From an uncultured Sphingobacteriales bacterium (GTDB lineage Bacteria > Bacteroidota > Bacteroidia > Chitinophagales > Chitinophagaceae), in NCBI GenBank assembly GCA_946479435.1, contig CAMLFX010000044.1, forward strand, positions 1 through 24,014: a stretch of 24,014 nt of DNA. The letters are read 5' to 3'. The translations under genes were made by a program, and so were the position numbers. The notes beneath the pieces are model-generated. The model saw only the letters and a program-made list of their open reading frames with translations, ran no database searches and was not told the origin of the DNA. Positions 16,392-23,585 of the stretch are shown in pieces; within the stretch, counting starts at the first letter, position 1; each line of letters opens with the position of its first letter.

Positions 16392-17330
16392 ATGGCACAG
16401 GAATATGCATTGGGCATCGATATAGGCGGTACTAACACCACGTTCGGCCTGGTTGATAAACGTGGCAACATCATAAGTAAAGGACACTTGTCAACAACGG
16501 GTAATACAGTTGGCCAGTATATTGAGGCATTGAGGAATGCTGTACAGCCTGCTATCGACGAAGTAGGTGAGCGGCACATCATTGGTGTAGGTGTAGGCGC
16601 ACCCAATGCTAACTTCTATACAGGTGAAGTAGCCAATGCCGCTAACCTGCCCTGGAAAGGTGTGATACCTTTTGCTAAGCTGCTTAGTGAAGCGCTTAAC
16701 CTTAAGGTGACTATAACCAACGATGCTAATGCAGCTGCTTTAGGGGAGATGATGTACGGCGCTGCAAAGGGTATGCGCGATTTCATTGTAGTTACCTTAG
16801 GTACAGGTGTTGGTAGTGGCTTCGTAGTGAATGGACAACTGCTATACGGCCATGATGGCTTTGCCGGTGAACTGGGACATGTTATAGCGATACGCAACGG
16901 CCGTGAATGTGGTTGTGGCCGTAAGGGTTGTGTAGAGCGGTACAGCTCAGCAACAGGCATTGTGATAACGGCTGAAGAGTGGCTTACAGATCGCAAAGAC
17001 GAGAGCATCCTTCGTAGCCATTCCGGTAAGCTTACAGCCAAAGCCATCAACGATGCTGCTGAACAAGGCGATGCACTGGCCCTGGAGATATTCGAGTACA
17101 CAGGCCGAATACTGGGTGAAACACTTGCCGATATAGTAGCTATCACATCGCCGCAGGCTATCATCTTCTTTGGAGGGTTAGCAAAGGCGGGCAAGCTGAT
17201 ATTGGATCCTATAGGTAAACACATGGAGGCAAACCTGCTCAGCATCTACAAGAACAAGATAGCCATCCTTCCATCCGACCTGCCGGATACCGATGCGGCC
17301 ATACTGGGAGCCAGTGCCCTGGCCTGGTAG
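16392..17330 (+). CDS. ROK family sugar kinase (probable glucokinase)
   Basis: 312-residue cytoplasmic ATP-dependent hexose kinase of the ROK family. The N-terminal phosphate-binding GIDIGGTNT (8-16), the catalytic base Asp111 in TNDANAAALGE, the second phosphate loop TLGTGVGSG (135-143) and the zinc site formed by His163 in GELGHV with Cys173, Cys175 and Cys180 (CGCGRKGC) are all visible. No helix-turn-helix precedes the kinase domain, so it is an enzyme and not an NagC/XylR-type repressor. The divergent FucP-like permease suggests it phosphorylates the imported sugar. Glucokinase is the default call; N-acetylglucosamine, N-acetylmannosamine or fructose kinase cannot be excluded. Confidence 0.9.
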   Translation: MAQEYALGIDIGGTNTTFGLVDKRGNIISKGHLSTTGNTVGQYIEALRNAVQPAIDEVGERHIIGVGVGAPNANFYTGEVANAANLPWKGVIPFAKLLSEALNLKVTITNDANAAALGEMMYGAAKGMRDFIVVTLGTGVGSGFVVNGQLLYGHDGFAGELGHVIAIRNGRECGCGRKGCVERYSSATGIVITAEEWLTDRKDESILRSHSGKLTAKAINDAAEQGDALALEIFEYTGRILGETLADIVAITSPQAIIFFGGLAKAGKLILDPIGKHMEANLLSIYKNKIAILPSDLPDTDAAILGASALAW

Positions 17331-17339
17331 CAAAAGCTA

Positions 17340-17363
17340 GCCCCACGATGAACATCGCGGGGC
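17340..17363. terminator. Hairpin after the ROK kinase gene
   Basis: GCCCC-A-CGATG then CATCG-C-GGGGC, two 5-bp arms split by an A-C mismatch, with a tight AA centre. It starts 9 nt after the kinase stop and lies between convergent genes. There is no strong T-run. Confidence 0.55.
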
Positions 17364-17398
17364 ATCTAAGCTATAAAACCAAACACACCTTCTTTATA

Positions 17399-18766
17399 CT
17401 ATCTTCTGCCACGTTCCACATTACCTCTTGCAGGTTGTGCTGAGGGTTGTGCACGCTGTACAGGTGCAGATTGCGGCCTCGATTGCATTTGTCTTTGTTC
17501 AAATCCACGGTTCTGTTGCACAGGTTGCGAACGTTGTACCGGCTGTGCCTGCCTTTGTTCGAAGGACCTGTTCTGCTGCCTTTCCATACGTTGTACAGGT
17601 TGCTCCTGGCGCTGTTGTCCGAAGCTTCTCTGCTGGGTTGCCTGTTGTTCCTGCACTTGGCGTTGACGCTCGAAATTGCGTTGCCTTTCTACTTGCTGCG
17701 ATTGCTGGCGTTGTTCAAACCCCCTTTGTTGCTGTGCAGGCTCTACTTGTCTTTCCCACGTCTGCTGCCTTCTTTGTTCTATACTTTGTTGCTGGCCGGG
17801 GCGCTGACGTTCAATCCTCTGTGCATTTGCCTGCTCCATTTGCCGGCTTGCATTGTTTTGCTGTACGGGTTTCCGTTGCATTTGTAGTTGGTTCCCCCTG
17901 TTACCTGCTACCTGATCGTTACGGCCATTGGTTGTGGGCATTTTCAGGCTATTACCCCTTAATGCATTTTGGCGTGCTACCGTAGCCTGTGCAGGGCGTT
18001 CGTTGGAGTGTGCATTTCGTATAGACGGGCGGTACATATTGATGGTATTGCTATTACGCACCGTAGTACGGCCCGGCTGGTTTACATTGTTGATGCGGTA
18101 TGTATTAGGACGTTGTCCTGTACGTCTTTGGTACTCATCGCTGCGTGGGCCCGATACATAAGTTCTATTATTATAGTTATATGTATTGTTTATAATCGTT
18201 GTATTATTAATAATGGTAGTATTATAACGTGGGCCTCTATAGTACTCGCGGAAGCGCGGGCTATATATCCTGTTGCATGGTACAAATGTCCACCAGTTGT
18301 TAGGTACGTAGTAGTTAGGGCCAAACGATATGTTGATGTTTATACCAGGGCCCATTGGTGCCCAGCCATAATAACCGCCACCGTCGCGCCAGGTAACCCA
18401 TGCCGGGCCCCATTCCGTATCTGGTATCCATATCCAGCCATAGTAATCATCGTAAGCCCAGCGACCATAGTGATATGGCGCCCAGCCCCACTGATAGTCC
18501 GATACCCAAGTGTTACCATACTCTGTCATTGCCCAACGGCCACCTGAATAATAAGGACGAAAGTCCCTGCCTACACCTCTTGGTGTCCATACATAACCAT
18601 AGCTGGGCGATTGTATCCAGCTACCGTACGGTGCCAACTGATCGTAGAACATTTGGAACGAAACCGATACGCCCGGTTGTGCTTTTGCTTCTTTTAGTGG
18701 GGCAATTACCAGCACCGTAGCAAACAGCACCGCCAGCCCTACCCATAGTTTCTTCCAGTTTCTCAT
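17399..18766 (-). CDS. Exported DUF6600-type protein with Gln/Arg-rich tail
   Basis: 455-residue exported protein. Residues 1-30 from the ATG at 18766 are a signal peptide (cleavage after AKA). An in-frame TTG upstream would hide it and was rejected. Residues about 32-180 are extremely rich in Trp, Tyr and Gly, with repeated short units such as GYVWTP, WGWAPYHYGRW, GWIWIPDTEWGP and YGWAP, as in the DUF6600 family. An Asn/Thr-rich segment (about 180-225) leads into a disordered tail of more than 200 residues dominated by Gln, Arg and Asn. The last about 100 residues contain five copies of an RxF[EG]xxRQ-like unit. The tail is strongly basic. Its function is unknown. It lies 120 nt downstream of the dehydrogenase lipoprotein gene on the same strand. 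Confidence 0.8.
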   Translation of the reverse strand: MRNWKKLWVGLAVLFATVLVIAPLKEAKAQPGVSVSFQMFYDQLAPYGSWIQSPSYGYVWTPRGVGRDFRPYYSGGRWAMTEYGNTWVSDYQWGWAPYHYGRWAYDDYYGWIWIPDTEWGPAWVTWRDGGGYYGWAPMGPGININISFGPNYYVPNNWWTFVPCNRIYSPRFREYYRGPRYNTTIINNTTIINNTYNYNNRTYVSGPRSDEYQRRTGQRPNTYRINNVNQPGRTTVRNSNTINMYRPSIRNAHSNERPAQATVARQNALRGNSLKMPTTNGRNDQVAGNRGNQLQMQRKPVQQNNASRQMEQANAQRIERQRPGQQQSIEQRRQQTWERQVEPAQQQRGFEQRQQSQQVERQRNFERQRQVQEQQATQQRSFGQQRQEQPVQRMERQQNRSFEQRQAQPVQRSQPVQQNRGFEQRQMQSRPQSAPVQRAQPSAQPARGNVERGRR

Positions 18767-18886
18767 TTTAGTTTCTGTTTTTATGTTTGCAATATTTGTT
18801 AGACGTACTGCACACATCATAGTTTAATCCAAAACAGAGACCCCTTTTAGCTAAAAGAATGTTAAAGCACTGACTATCAAACTAAT

Positions 18887-20023
18887 TTATGATTTGCCAT
18901 AAGTAATACGATAGATGCAATTAGCATAATCATCAGAAACCAGCAGCGAACCATCATTCAATTGCAACACATCGACCGGGCGACCCCATGCCTTGCCATT
19001 CTTCAACCAGCCATCGGCAAACACTTCGTAACCTGTTACGTTATTACCATCCAGTTTCGCCATCATAACACGGTAGCCAATAGGTTCAGAACGGTTCCAT
19101 GAGCCATGTTCAGCAATAAATACCTGGTTTTTGTATTGTGCCGGGAACATATTGCCTGTATAGAACTTCATACCCAGAGCTGCACCATGCGGGCTAAGCT
19201 TAGCGACAGGTGGTGTGAATTCGCTGCAAGTATGGCCTTTACCATATTCAGGATCTAAAGTTTCACCTGCATGACAATAAGGATAGCCAAAATGCATACC
19301 CGCCCGCGGCGCTATATTCAGCTCATCGGGTGGGGTGTTCTCGCCCATTTCATCGCGGCCGTTTTCAGTAAACCATAATGCGCCCGTTTGCGGATGCCAT
19401 GCAAAGCCTACACTATTGCGAATGCCATTGGCATATACTTCAAAGTCAGAGCCATCAGGGTTCATACGTGTGATGGATGCATAGCGCTTATCTTTTTCAG
19501 CATCGTTGCAGATATTGCAAGGTGCACCAACAGGCACATATAGTTTACCGTCGGGCCCAAAAGCTATATACTTCCAGCCGTGGTGTTTATCGGAAGGAAA
19601 ATTATCACTTACCAATACAGGTTTAGGCGGGTTAGCCAACGAAGATTCTATATTATCGAAACGCCATATTTTATCCACTTCGGCTACGTACAATGCACCA
19701 TTGCGAAAGGCTACACCATTGGGCATATTCAAGCCATCTGCAATGGTATATTTCTTTTCAGCCACGCCGTCGTTATCCTCATCAACCAGGGCATATACTT
19801 TCTTACCCTGGCGGTTGCCCACAAATAGGGTACCCTTATCGCCCATACACAGCGAGCGGGCATTGTCTATATTATCGGCGTATATGCTTACTGTAAAACC
19901 TTGTGGTACATGAATATCGTTGAGCCTGGGGTCGGTAACCTTGGTCAATGCTTTATTCTTACAACCTGCACCTGCCAGTGTTATGGTTACTAATATTGGG
20001 ATGAGATAGTATTTGATATTCAT
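18887..20023 (-). CDS. Lipoprotein beta-propeller dehydrogenase (sorbosone/PQQ sugar dehydrogenase-like)
   Basis: 378-residue lipoprotein: the signal and lipobox end at Cys20 (LAGAGC). The mature part is a six-bladed propeller of the soluble glucose/sorbosone dehydrogenase type, in which PQQ is the usual cofactor. Recognisable stretches are NARSLCMGDKGTLFVGNR, NGVAFRNGALYVAEVDKIWR, GPDGKLYVPVGAPCNICND, GIRNSVGFAWHPQTGALWFTENGRD and FIAEHGSWNRS. Their spacing follows the family's blade repeats. Activity in the periplasm or at the outer membrane is expected. The substrate is unknown, and many members annotated as sorbosone dehydrogenase have no proven activity. A well-formed leftward promoter lies about 290 nt upstream. 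Confidence 0.87.
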   Translation of the reverse strand: MNIKYYLIPILVTITLAGAGCKNKALTKVTDPRLNDIHVPQGFTVSIYADNIDNARSLCMGDKGTLFVGNRQGKKVYALVDEDNDGVAEKKYTIADGLNMPNGVAFRNGALYVAEVDKIWRFDNIESSLANPPKPVLVSDNFPSDKHHGWKYIAFGPDGKLYVPVGAPCNICNDAEKDKRYASITRMNPDGSDFEVYANGIRNSVGFAWHPQTGALWFTENGRDEMGENTPPDELNIAPRAGMHFGYPYCHAGETLDPEYGKGHTCSEFTPPVAKLSPHGAALGMKFYTGNMFPAQYKNQVFIAEHGSWNRSEPIGYRVMMAKLDGNNVTGYEVFADGWLKNGKAWGRPVDVLQLNDGSLLVSDDYANCIYRITYGKS

Positions 20024-20311
20024 GGTTTAAATATTTTAAATTGGTGATAATAATAACATGCCCATAAGTATTATTATTTTATTGTTTCGTTGTTCAATTT
20101 TGTTGAAAAATGAAAAAATAAAAAAATTTCATGTGCGACAGTTGGTGGCTGGAAAGCATGTGGCGTGTGCTTTTGACGGAATAAATGCCGCATGGCTGAT
20201 TTTCTAAGACTTAGCAAAACTGAACAACGTATCTGATTAATTTTAAATGAACAATAAAAGAACATAAAATACTGACAACCAACAGTATTAATTATTTGGC
20301 ATCAATAATAG

Positions 20312-20342
20312 CAAAAATACGCTAATTAAAATTATTTTCAAA
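20312..20342 (-). promoter_or_regulatory. Leftward promoter (TTTG-N19-TATTTTTG) far upstream of the dehydrogenase gene
   Basis: On the minus strand TTTG (20342-20339) precedes TATTTTTG (20319-20312) by 19 nt, an exact match to the Bacteroidota consensus and spacing. The first good gene downstream starts at 20023, so the leader would be about 280 nt. Confidence 0.65.
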
Positions 20343-20352
20343 TTAACTTTTA

Positions 20353-20385
20353 TTAGTATAATAATAGATCAATTTTCTATTTTTG
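20353..20385 (+). promoter_or_regulatory. Promoter for the alpha/beta hydrolase gene
   Basis: TATTTTTG (20378-20385) fits TAnnTTTG, with TTAG (one base from TTTG) at 20353-20356, 21 nt upstream. The -7 box ends 19 nt before the ATG at 20405. Its -33 part lies close to the -33 part of the leftward promoter at 20339-20342. Confidence 0.6.
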
Positions 20386-20404
20386 AAGCCACATACAATT
20401 CATC

Positions 20405-21091
20405 ATGCAATCGTTATTAATACTACACGGCGCAATAGGCGCCAAAGACCAGTTTGAACCACTGCGCAAATTGCTGGAAGGAAAATATGATCTTCATACA
20501 CTTGATTTTTCAGGACACGGACAAAAAGACTTTGCAGATGAGCCGTATTCGATACCCATGTTTGCTGATGAAGTGCTGCAATATGTAAATGACCATAACC
20601 TGCAACAGGTTTCAATATTCGGTTATAGCATGGGTGGTTATGTTGCAATGTACCTGGCTAAGAACCATCCTGATAAAGTGAATAGAATTGTGACCCTGGC
20701 TACCAAGTTTCATTGGGATGAAGCCACTGCGCAAAAAGAAGCACAAATGCTGGATGCTGACAAGATAGAAGCAAAAGTACCCGCCTTTGCAGCGGCTTTA
20801 GAGAGACGCCATGCACCTAAGCCCTGGAAAGAAGTAATGAGCCGTACCAAAGAAATGTTAAAGGCTTTGGGCGAACAAAATGCATTGCAGCCGGATGATT
20901 ATGCTAGCATACAAACCCCAACATTGATAATGCTGGGCGATAAAGATAAAATGGTGGGCCTGGAAGAAACCGTAGCAGTTTATAAGAAGCTACCTGTTGC
21001 CGAAATGGCGATGCTGCCTGCTACACAACACCCTATAGAACAAGCTAACCTACCTGTATTGACTTATTTTATCAACTATTTTCTGAAATAG
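20405..21091 (+). CDS. Alpha/beta hydrolase
   Basis: 228-residue cytoplasmic alpha/beta-fold hydrolase. The oxyanion-hole segment is LHGAIG (7-12), the nucleophile elbow is GYSMGG with Ser75, the acid is Asp181 in GDKDKM, and the base is His209 in TQHPIEQ, giving a complete catalytic triad. A helical cap of about 80 residues sits between the elbow and the acid strand, as in small esterases and MenH-like enzymes. There is no signal peptide. The substrate cannot be inferred. The next gene starts 7 nt downstream, so the two probably share the promoter just upstream. Confidence 0.88.
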   Translation: MQSLLILHGAIGAKDQFEPLRKLLEGKYDLHTLDFSGHGQKDFADEPYSIPMFADEVLQYVNDHNLQQVSIFGYSMGGYVAMYLAKNHPDKVNRIVTLATKFHWDEATAQKEAQMLDADKIEAKVPAFAAALERRHAPKPWKEVMSRTKEMLKALGEQNALQPDDYASIQTPTLIMLGDKDKMVGLEETVAVYKKLPVAEMAMLPATQHPIEQANLPVLTYFINYFLK

Positions 21092-21098
21092 TTTTTTT

Positions 21099-21614
21099 AT
21101 GACTGTAACCAGATTGTTAGTCATATTATTAATATGTGGAGTTTTATATGGAGGAATATACTTTGGAGGTATGCTTCTTCTGGGAAACTCATTAACGAAA
21201 GGTGAAAGGTTATCTGATGCTGAGCGGAAGATGGTAGAACGATTGGAAAATAAGTATAATTGCGATGTTAGGATAAGGCATGATTCCAAAGCTATAGATC
21301 CTGAAACTGAAGATAGTACCATTTATGTATTCATTGATTGGATAGCGAAAGGGAAGGAACTAAAAGACAGTACGCACAATGTTGCTATACAACCTGATAG
21401 CAGTATAATCCAGTTTTCCACAAGTATTGCAAAGGAGCTATTGAATATTGTGCCTCATAAAACGTATTACAGAAGCATAAGTGTATTGCTTCAGGATATC
21501 TATACATATAATGGCACTATTGAAGGAATATACCGCGATGTTAGATTGAAACATACACTTATAGATGGAGAAATGTACCTGGTTGGTTTTGATAAACGAG
21601 AACATAGTCATTAG
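21099..21614 (+). CDS. Unrecognised membrane-anchored protein
   Basis: 171 residues; I do not recognise a family. Residues about 5-29 are one hydrophobic segment (RLLVILLICGVLYGGIYFGGMLLL) acting as an uncleaved anchor or signal. The rest is a mixed alpha/beta soluble domain with an early charged helix (SDAERKMVERLENKYN), strands such as STIYVFIDWIA, and a C-terminal strand MYLVGFDK. A single Cys (Cys55) remains outside the membrane segment. It starts 7 nt after the hydrolase stop, so it is probably co-transcribed and perhaps functionally linked. Its stop overlaps the convergent DUF817 gene by 4 bases. Codon use looks like that of its neighbours, which supports a real gene. Confidence 0.7.
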   Translation: MTVTRLLVILLICGVLYGGIYFGGMLLLGNSLTKGERLSDAERKMVERLENKYNCDVRIRHDSKAIDPETEDSTIYVFIDWIAKGKELKDSTHNVAIQPDSSIIQFSTSIAKELLNIVPHKTYYRSISVLLQDIYTYNGTIEGIYRDVRLKHTLIDGEMYLVGFDKREHSH

Positions 21615-22396
21615 TCAGTGAGTAGAGTAGGCTCAGATACCAGTTTTGCCTTTATATGTTTCAGGTTGGCCACAATGATAATGCTGATAATGACCAGCAG
21701 GAACCAGGAGGTCAATTTGCCTAAGCCTACCAAACGCCAGTGGTGCTTTTGATTGGGATACTGCCAGGCACCAAAAAAGGTAGATACATTCTCAGCTATC
21801 CAGATAAAAAAACCTATCAGCAAAAAAGATGTGATGATATTCATCTTATACAGCTTTTCATTTACATAAAAAGTAACATAAGAGCGCCTGAAGAAGATAA
21901 ACAACGATGCGATGATATACCAACGCAGATCGATAAAATAGTGATGCACAAAGAAATTGAGATAGATAACTGCAGCTATACTGAAAGTAATGTATTTGGG
22001 CGGCCAGTTGTGAAAACTGAGGTTGAAGCGCCGCCATGCCTGGCAAATATAGCTGGCGACACTTGCGTACATAAAGCCGCTATATAAAGGTACACCGCCA
22101 ATTTTGGTGTAGGCAAATTCAGGATATGCCCAGGAGCCATGATTCACTTTAAACAGTTCCAGCATCAGGCCGATGATATGGAACAGCGAAATGACCTTTA
22201 CCTCATCAATAGTTTCCAGCTTGAAATAAACCATTAAAACCTGCGCCGCAATACAGATTATCAATATCACATCGTACCGGTAAGGTACATGCAGCCATTT
22301 AGTTAGGGCCAGCGATGCAAATATGATAACTGGGAACACACAACATAAAGCTTGCTTATAGCCAAACGTAAGCAACTGGCGCAGGAAATGGATCAT
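21611..22396 (-). CDS. DUF817 family integral membrane protein
   Basis: 261-residue inner-membrane protein with about eight hydrophobic segments. The stretches LELFKVNHGSWAYPE, GGVPLYSGFMYASVASYICQAWR and IAENVSTFFGAWQYP, with the RRSYVTFYVN segment between membrane spans, match DUF817, a family with no known activity. Conserved polar residues inside membrane segments (His, Glu, Tyr) hint at an enzyme or transporter (inferred). The ATG at 22396 is chosen; an in-frame TTG at 22426 would add ten residues and lies in the likely promoter region. It has no same-strand partner. The 166-bp gap to ddl is divergent control DNA. Confidence 0.82.
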   Translation of the reverse strand: MIHFLRQLLTFGYKQALCCVFPVIIFASLALTKWLHVPYRYDVILIICIAAQVLMVYFKLETIDEVKVISLFHIIGLMLELFKVNHGSWAYPEFAYTKIGGVPLYSGFMYASVASYICQAWRRFNLSFHNWPPKYITFSIAAVIYLNFFVHHYFIDLRWYIIASLFIFFRRSYVTFYVNEKLYKMNIITSFLLIGFFIWIAENVSTFFGAWQYPNQKHHWRLVGLGKLTSWFLLVIISIIIVANLKHIKAKLVSEPTLLTD

Positions 22397-22531
22397 ATAA
22401 AGACGGGCTTGCAGGTTGGATAGCAAAATATATTCCGCATTTGTTTTTTATGGCCGATTAACACAAGTTTAACGGCATTTTGCAGCCCAAAGGTTTTTGT
22501 TTGGCGGCTTCTAATCTTGAGGGGTTTCCAT

Positions 22532-22539
22532 TACCTTTG
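22532..22539 (+). promoter_or_regulatory. -7 element upstream of ddl
   Basis: TACCTTTG matches TAnnTTTG and ends 23 nt before the ddl ATG at 22563. The expected -33 position shows no TTTG. Confidence 0.45.
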
Positions 22540-22562
22540 GCAACAATATTTGTAGCGTTTTC

Positions 22563-23558
22563 ATGAAAAAAAATATAGCCTTATTGGCGGGCGGGTATTC
22601 CGGAGAGTATGTAATATCTATACAAACAGCGGAAACAATAGAAAAGAACCTGGACAAGGAACTTTATAATATTTATAAAATAATAATAACCCGCGAAGGC
22701 TGGTGGTATGAAACTGCAGAAGGAAGAATAAATGTTGACAAAAATGATTTTTCGCTTACAATAGGAGGTGAAAAGATAAAGTTTGATGCTGCTTTTATAG
22801 CCATACACGGCACGCCGGGGGAAGACGGCAGAATACAGGGATACCTGGATATGCTGGAAGTACCGTATAATACCTGTAACGCAATTGTATCGGCACTTAC
22901 CTTCAACAAGAGCTACTGCAATAAAGTAGTGAAGGATATGAACCTGGTAAACATATCCAACTCGGCACACCTGATATATGGCGAGCCGTATTCGGTAGGC
23001 GCTATACTGGAGCAACTGAAGCTGCCTATGTTCGTAAAGCCCAACGAAAGCGGATCGAGCCTGGGGGTGAGCAAAGTAAAATCGGTGGAAGATCTTTTGC
23101 CGGCTATACTGAAAGCTTTTAAAGAAGATAAGCAGGTACTGGTGGAAGAATTTATTGAGGGGAGGGAGCTGACCATAGGCGTATATAAAGTAAACGGGAA
23201 ACTACACACCCTGCCTGCTACCGAGATAGTGAGCAAAAACGAGTTTTTCGACTACGAAGCAAAATATACACCTGGTGTAACCAGCGAAATAACACCGGCA
23301 CCTATAAAGGACAGCATCAGGGAGCAATTGGAAACAAAGGCATCGAACATATACAGGTATTTGAACTGCAGGGGTATAGTGCGTATGGATTTTATACTGC
23401 AAAAGGGAACGGATAAACTATACTTCCTTGAGGTGAATACCATGCCGGGGCAAAGCGAAAACAGTATTGTACCGCAACAAGTACACGCTGCGGGTATCAG
23501 CCTGAAAGATTTTTATGGCTCGCTGATAGAAGATACGTTGAACCAGCAAACTGCCTAA
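22563..23558 (+). CDS. ddl: D-alanine--D-alanine ligase
   Basis: ATP-grasp ligase that makes the D-Ala-D-Ala dipeptide for peptidoglycan precursors. In 331 residues it has Glu15 in GGYSGEYVIS (first D-Ala contact), His82 in IHGTPGEDG, the ATP-binding Lys159 and the GSSLGV loop (164-169), and VEEFIEGRE (194-202). The omega-loop EAKY (Lys234, Tyr235) is typical of dipeptide ligases rather than D-Ala-D-Lac enzymes. The Mg2+ ligands are Asp276 in RMDF, and Glu290 and Asn292 in EVNTMPG. The GGYSG and EVNTMPGQ variants of the motifs are those common in Bacteroidota. The PASTA protein gene starts 27 nt downstream, so an operon is likely. The gene is probably essential. Confidence 0.96.
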   Translation: MKKNIALLAGGYSGEYVISIQTAETIEKNLDKELYNIYKIIITREGWWYETAEGRINVDKNDFSLTIGGEKIKFDAAFIAIHGTPGEDGRIQGYLDMLEVPYNTCNAIVSALTFNKSYCNKVVKDMNLVNISNSAHLIYGEPYSVGAILEQLKLPMFVKPNESGSSLGVSKVKSVEDLLPAILKAFKEDKQVLVEEFIEGRELTIGVYKVNGKLHTLPATEIVSKNEFFDYEAKYTPGVTSEITPAPIKDSIREQLETKASNIYRYLNCRGIVRMDFILQKGTDKLYFLEVNTMPGQSENSIVPQQVHAAGISLKDFYGSLIEDTLNQQTA

Positions 23559-23585
23559 TTTTAGTATTGTACGTTTTTAAGAGAT

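Larger units (their letters stand above)
20024..20404. other. 381-bp AT-rich divergent control region without a convincing gene
   Basis: This gap separates the dehydrogenase (leftward) and alpha/beta hydrolase (rightward) genes. It contains a rightward promoter near the hydrolase start, a canonical leftward promoter at 20312-20342 and a 7-bp hairpin (AATACTG / CAGTATT, 20268-20289) at the expected 5' end of the leftward RNA. A less AT-rich patch lies at about 20130-20200. A 63-codon minus-strand frame (20265 to 20074) inside it has no recognisable protein features. I found no tRNA, known riboswitch core or insertion sequence. Confidence 0.6.

Noticed and set aside
16616..17245. 209-codon minus-strand frame opposite the ROK kinase
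   Set aside because: It is Ser/Pro/Ala-rich noise antisense to conserved ROK motifs, with no promoter or family match.
17489..17735. Possible CRISPR-like or tandem DNA repeats
   Set aside because: The repetition is at the protein level (Gln/Arg units) with variable DNA and no equal spacers; it is coding low complexity.
17428..18547. Several plus-strand frames opposite the DUF6600 protein
   Set aside because: They mirror the low-complexity Gln/Arg and Trp/Tyr codons on the other strand, which lack stops in the antisense frames by composition.
18767..18820. TTG start for the DUF6600 protein 18 codons upstream
   Set aside because: It would put 18 non-signal residues ahead of a normal signal peptide beginning MRNWKKLW.
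20074..20265. 63-codon minus-strand frame in the divergent control region
   Set aside because: No hydrophobic segment, domain or ribosome-binding site is seen; AT-rich composition explains it. It is kept only as a possibility in the leader finding.
22453..22476. GCCG...CGGC imperfect stem between the DUF817 gene and ddl
   Set aside because: Four-base arms with a bulge and an AT-rich inner part are too weak to call a terminator or operator, and no gene ends into it.
22581..23015. 144-codon minus-strand frame opposite ddl
   Set aside because: It is antisense to conserved Ddl motifs, and its translation is Tyr/Cys-rich nonsense.
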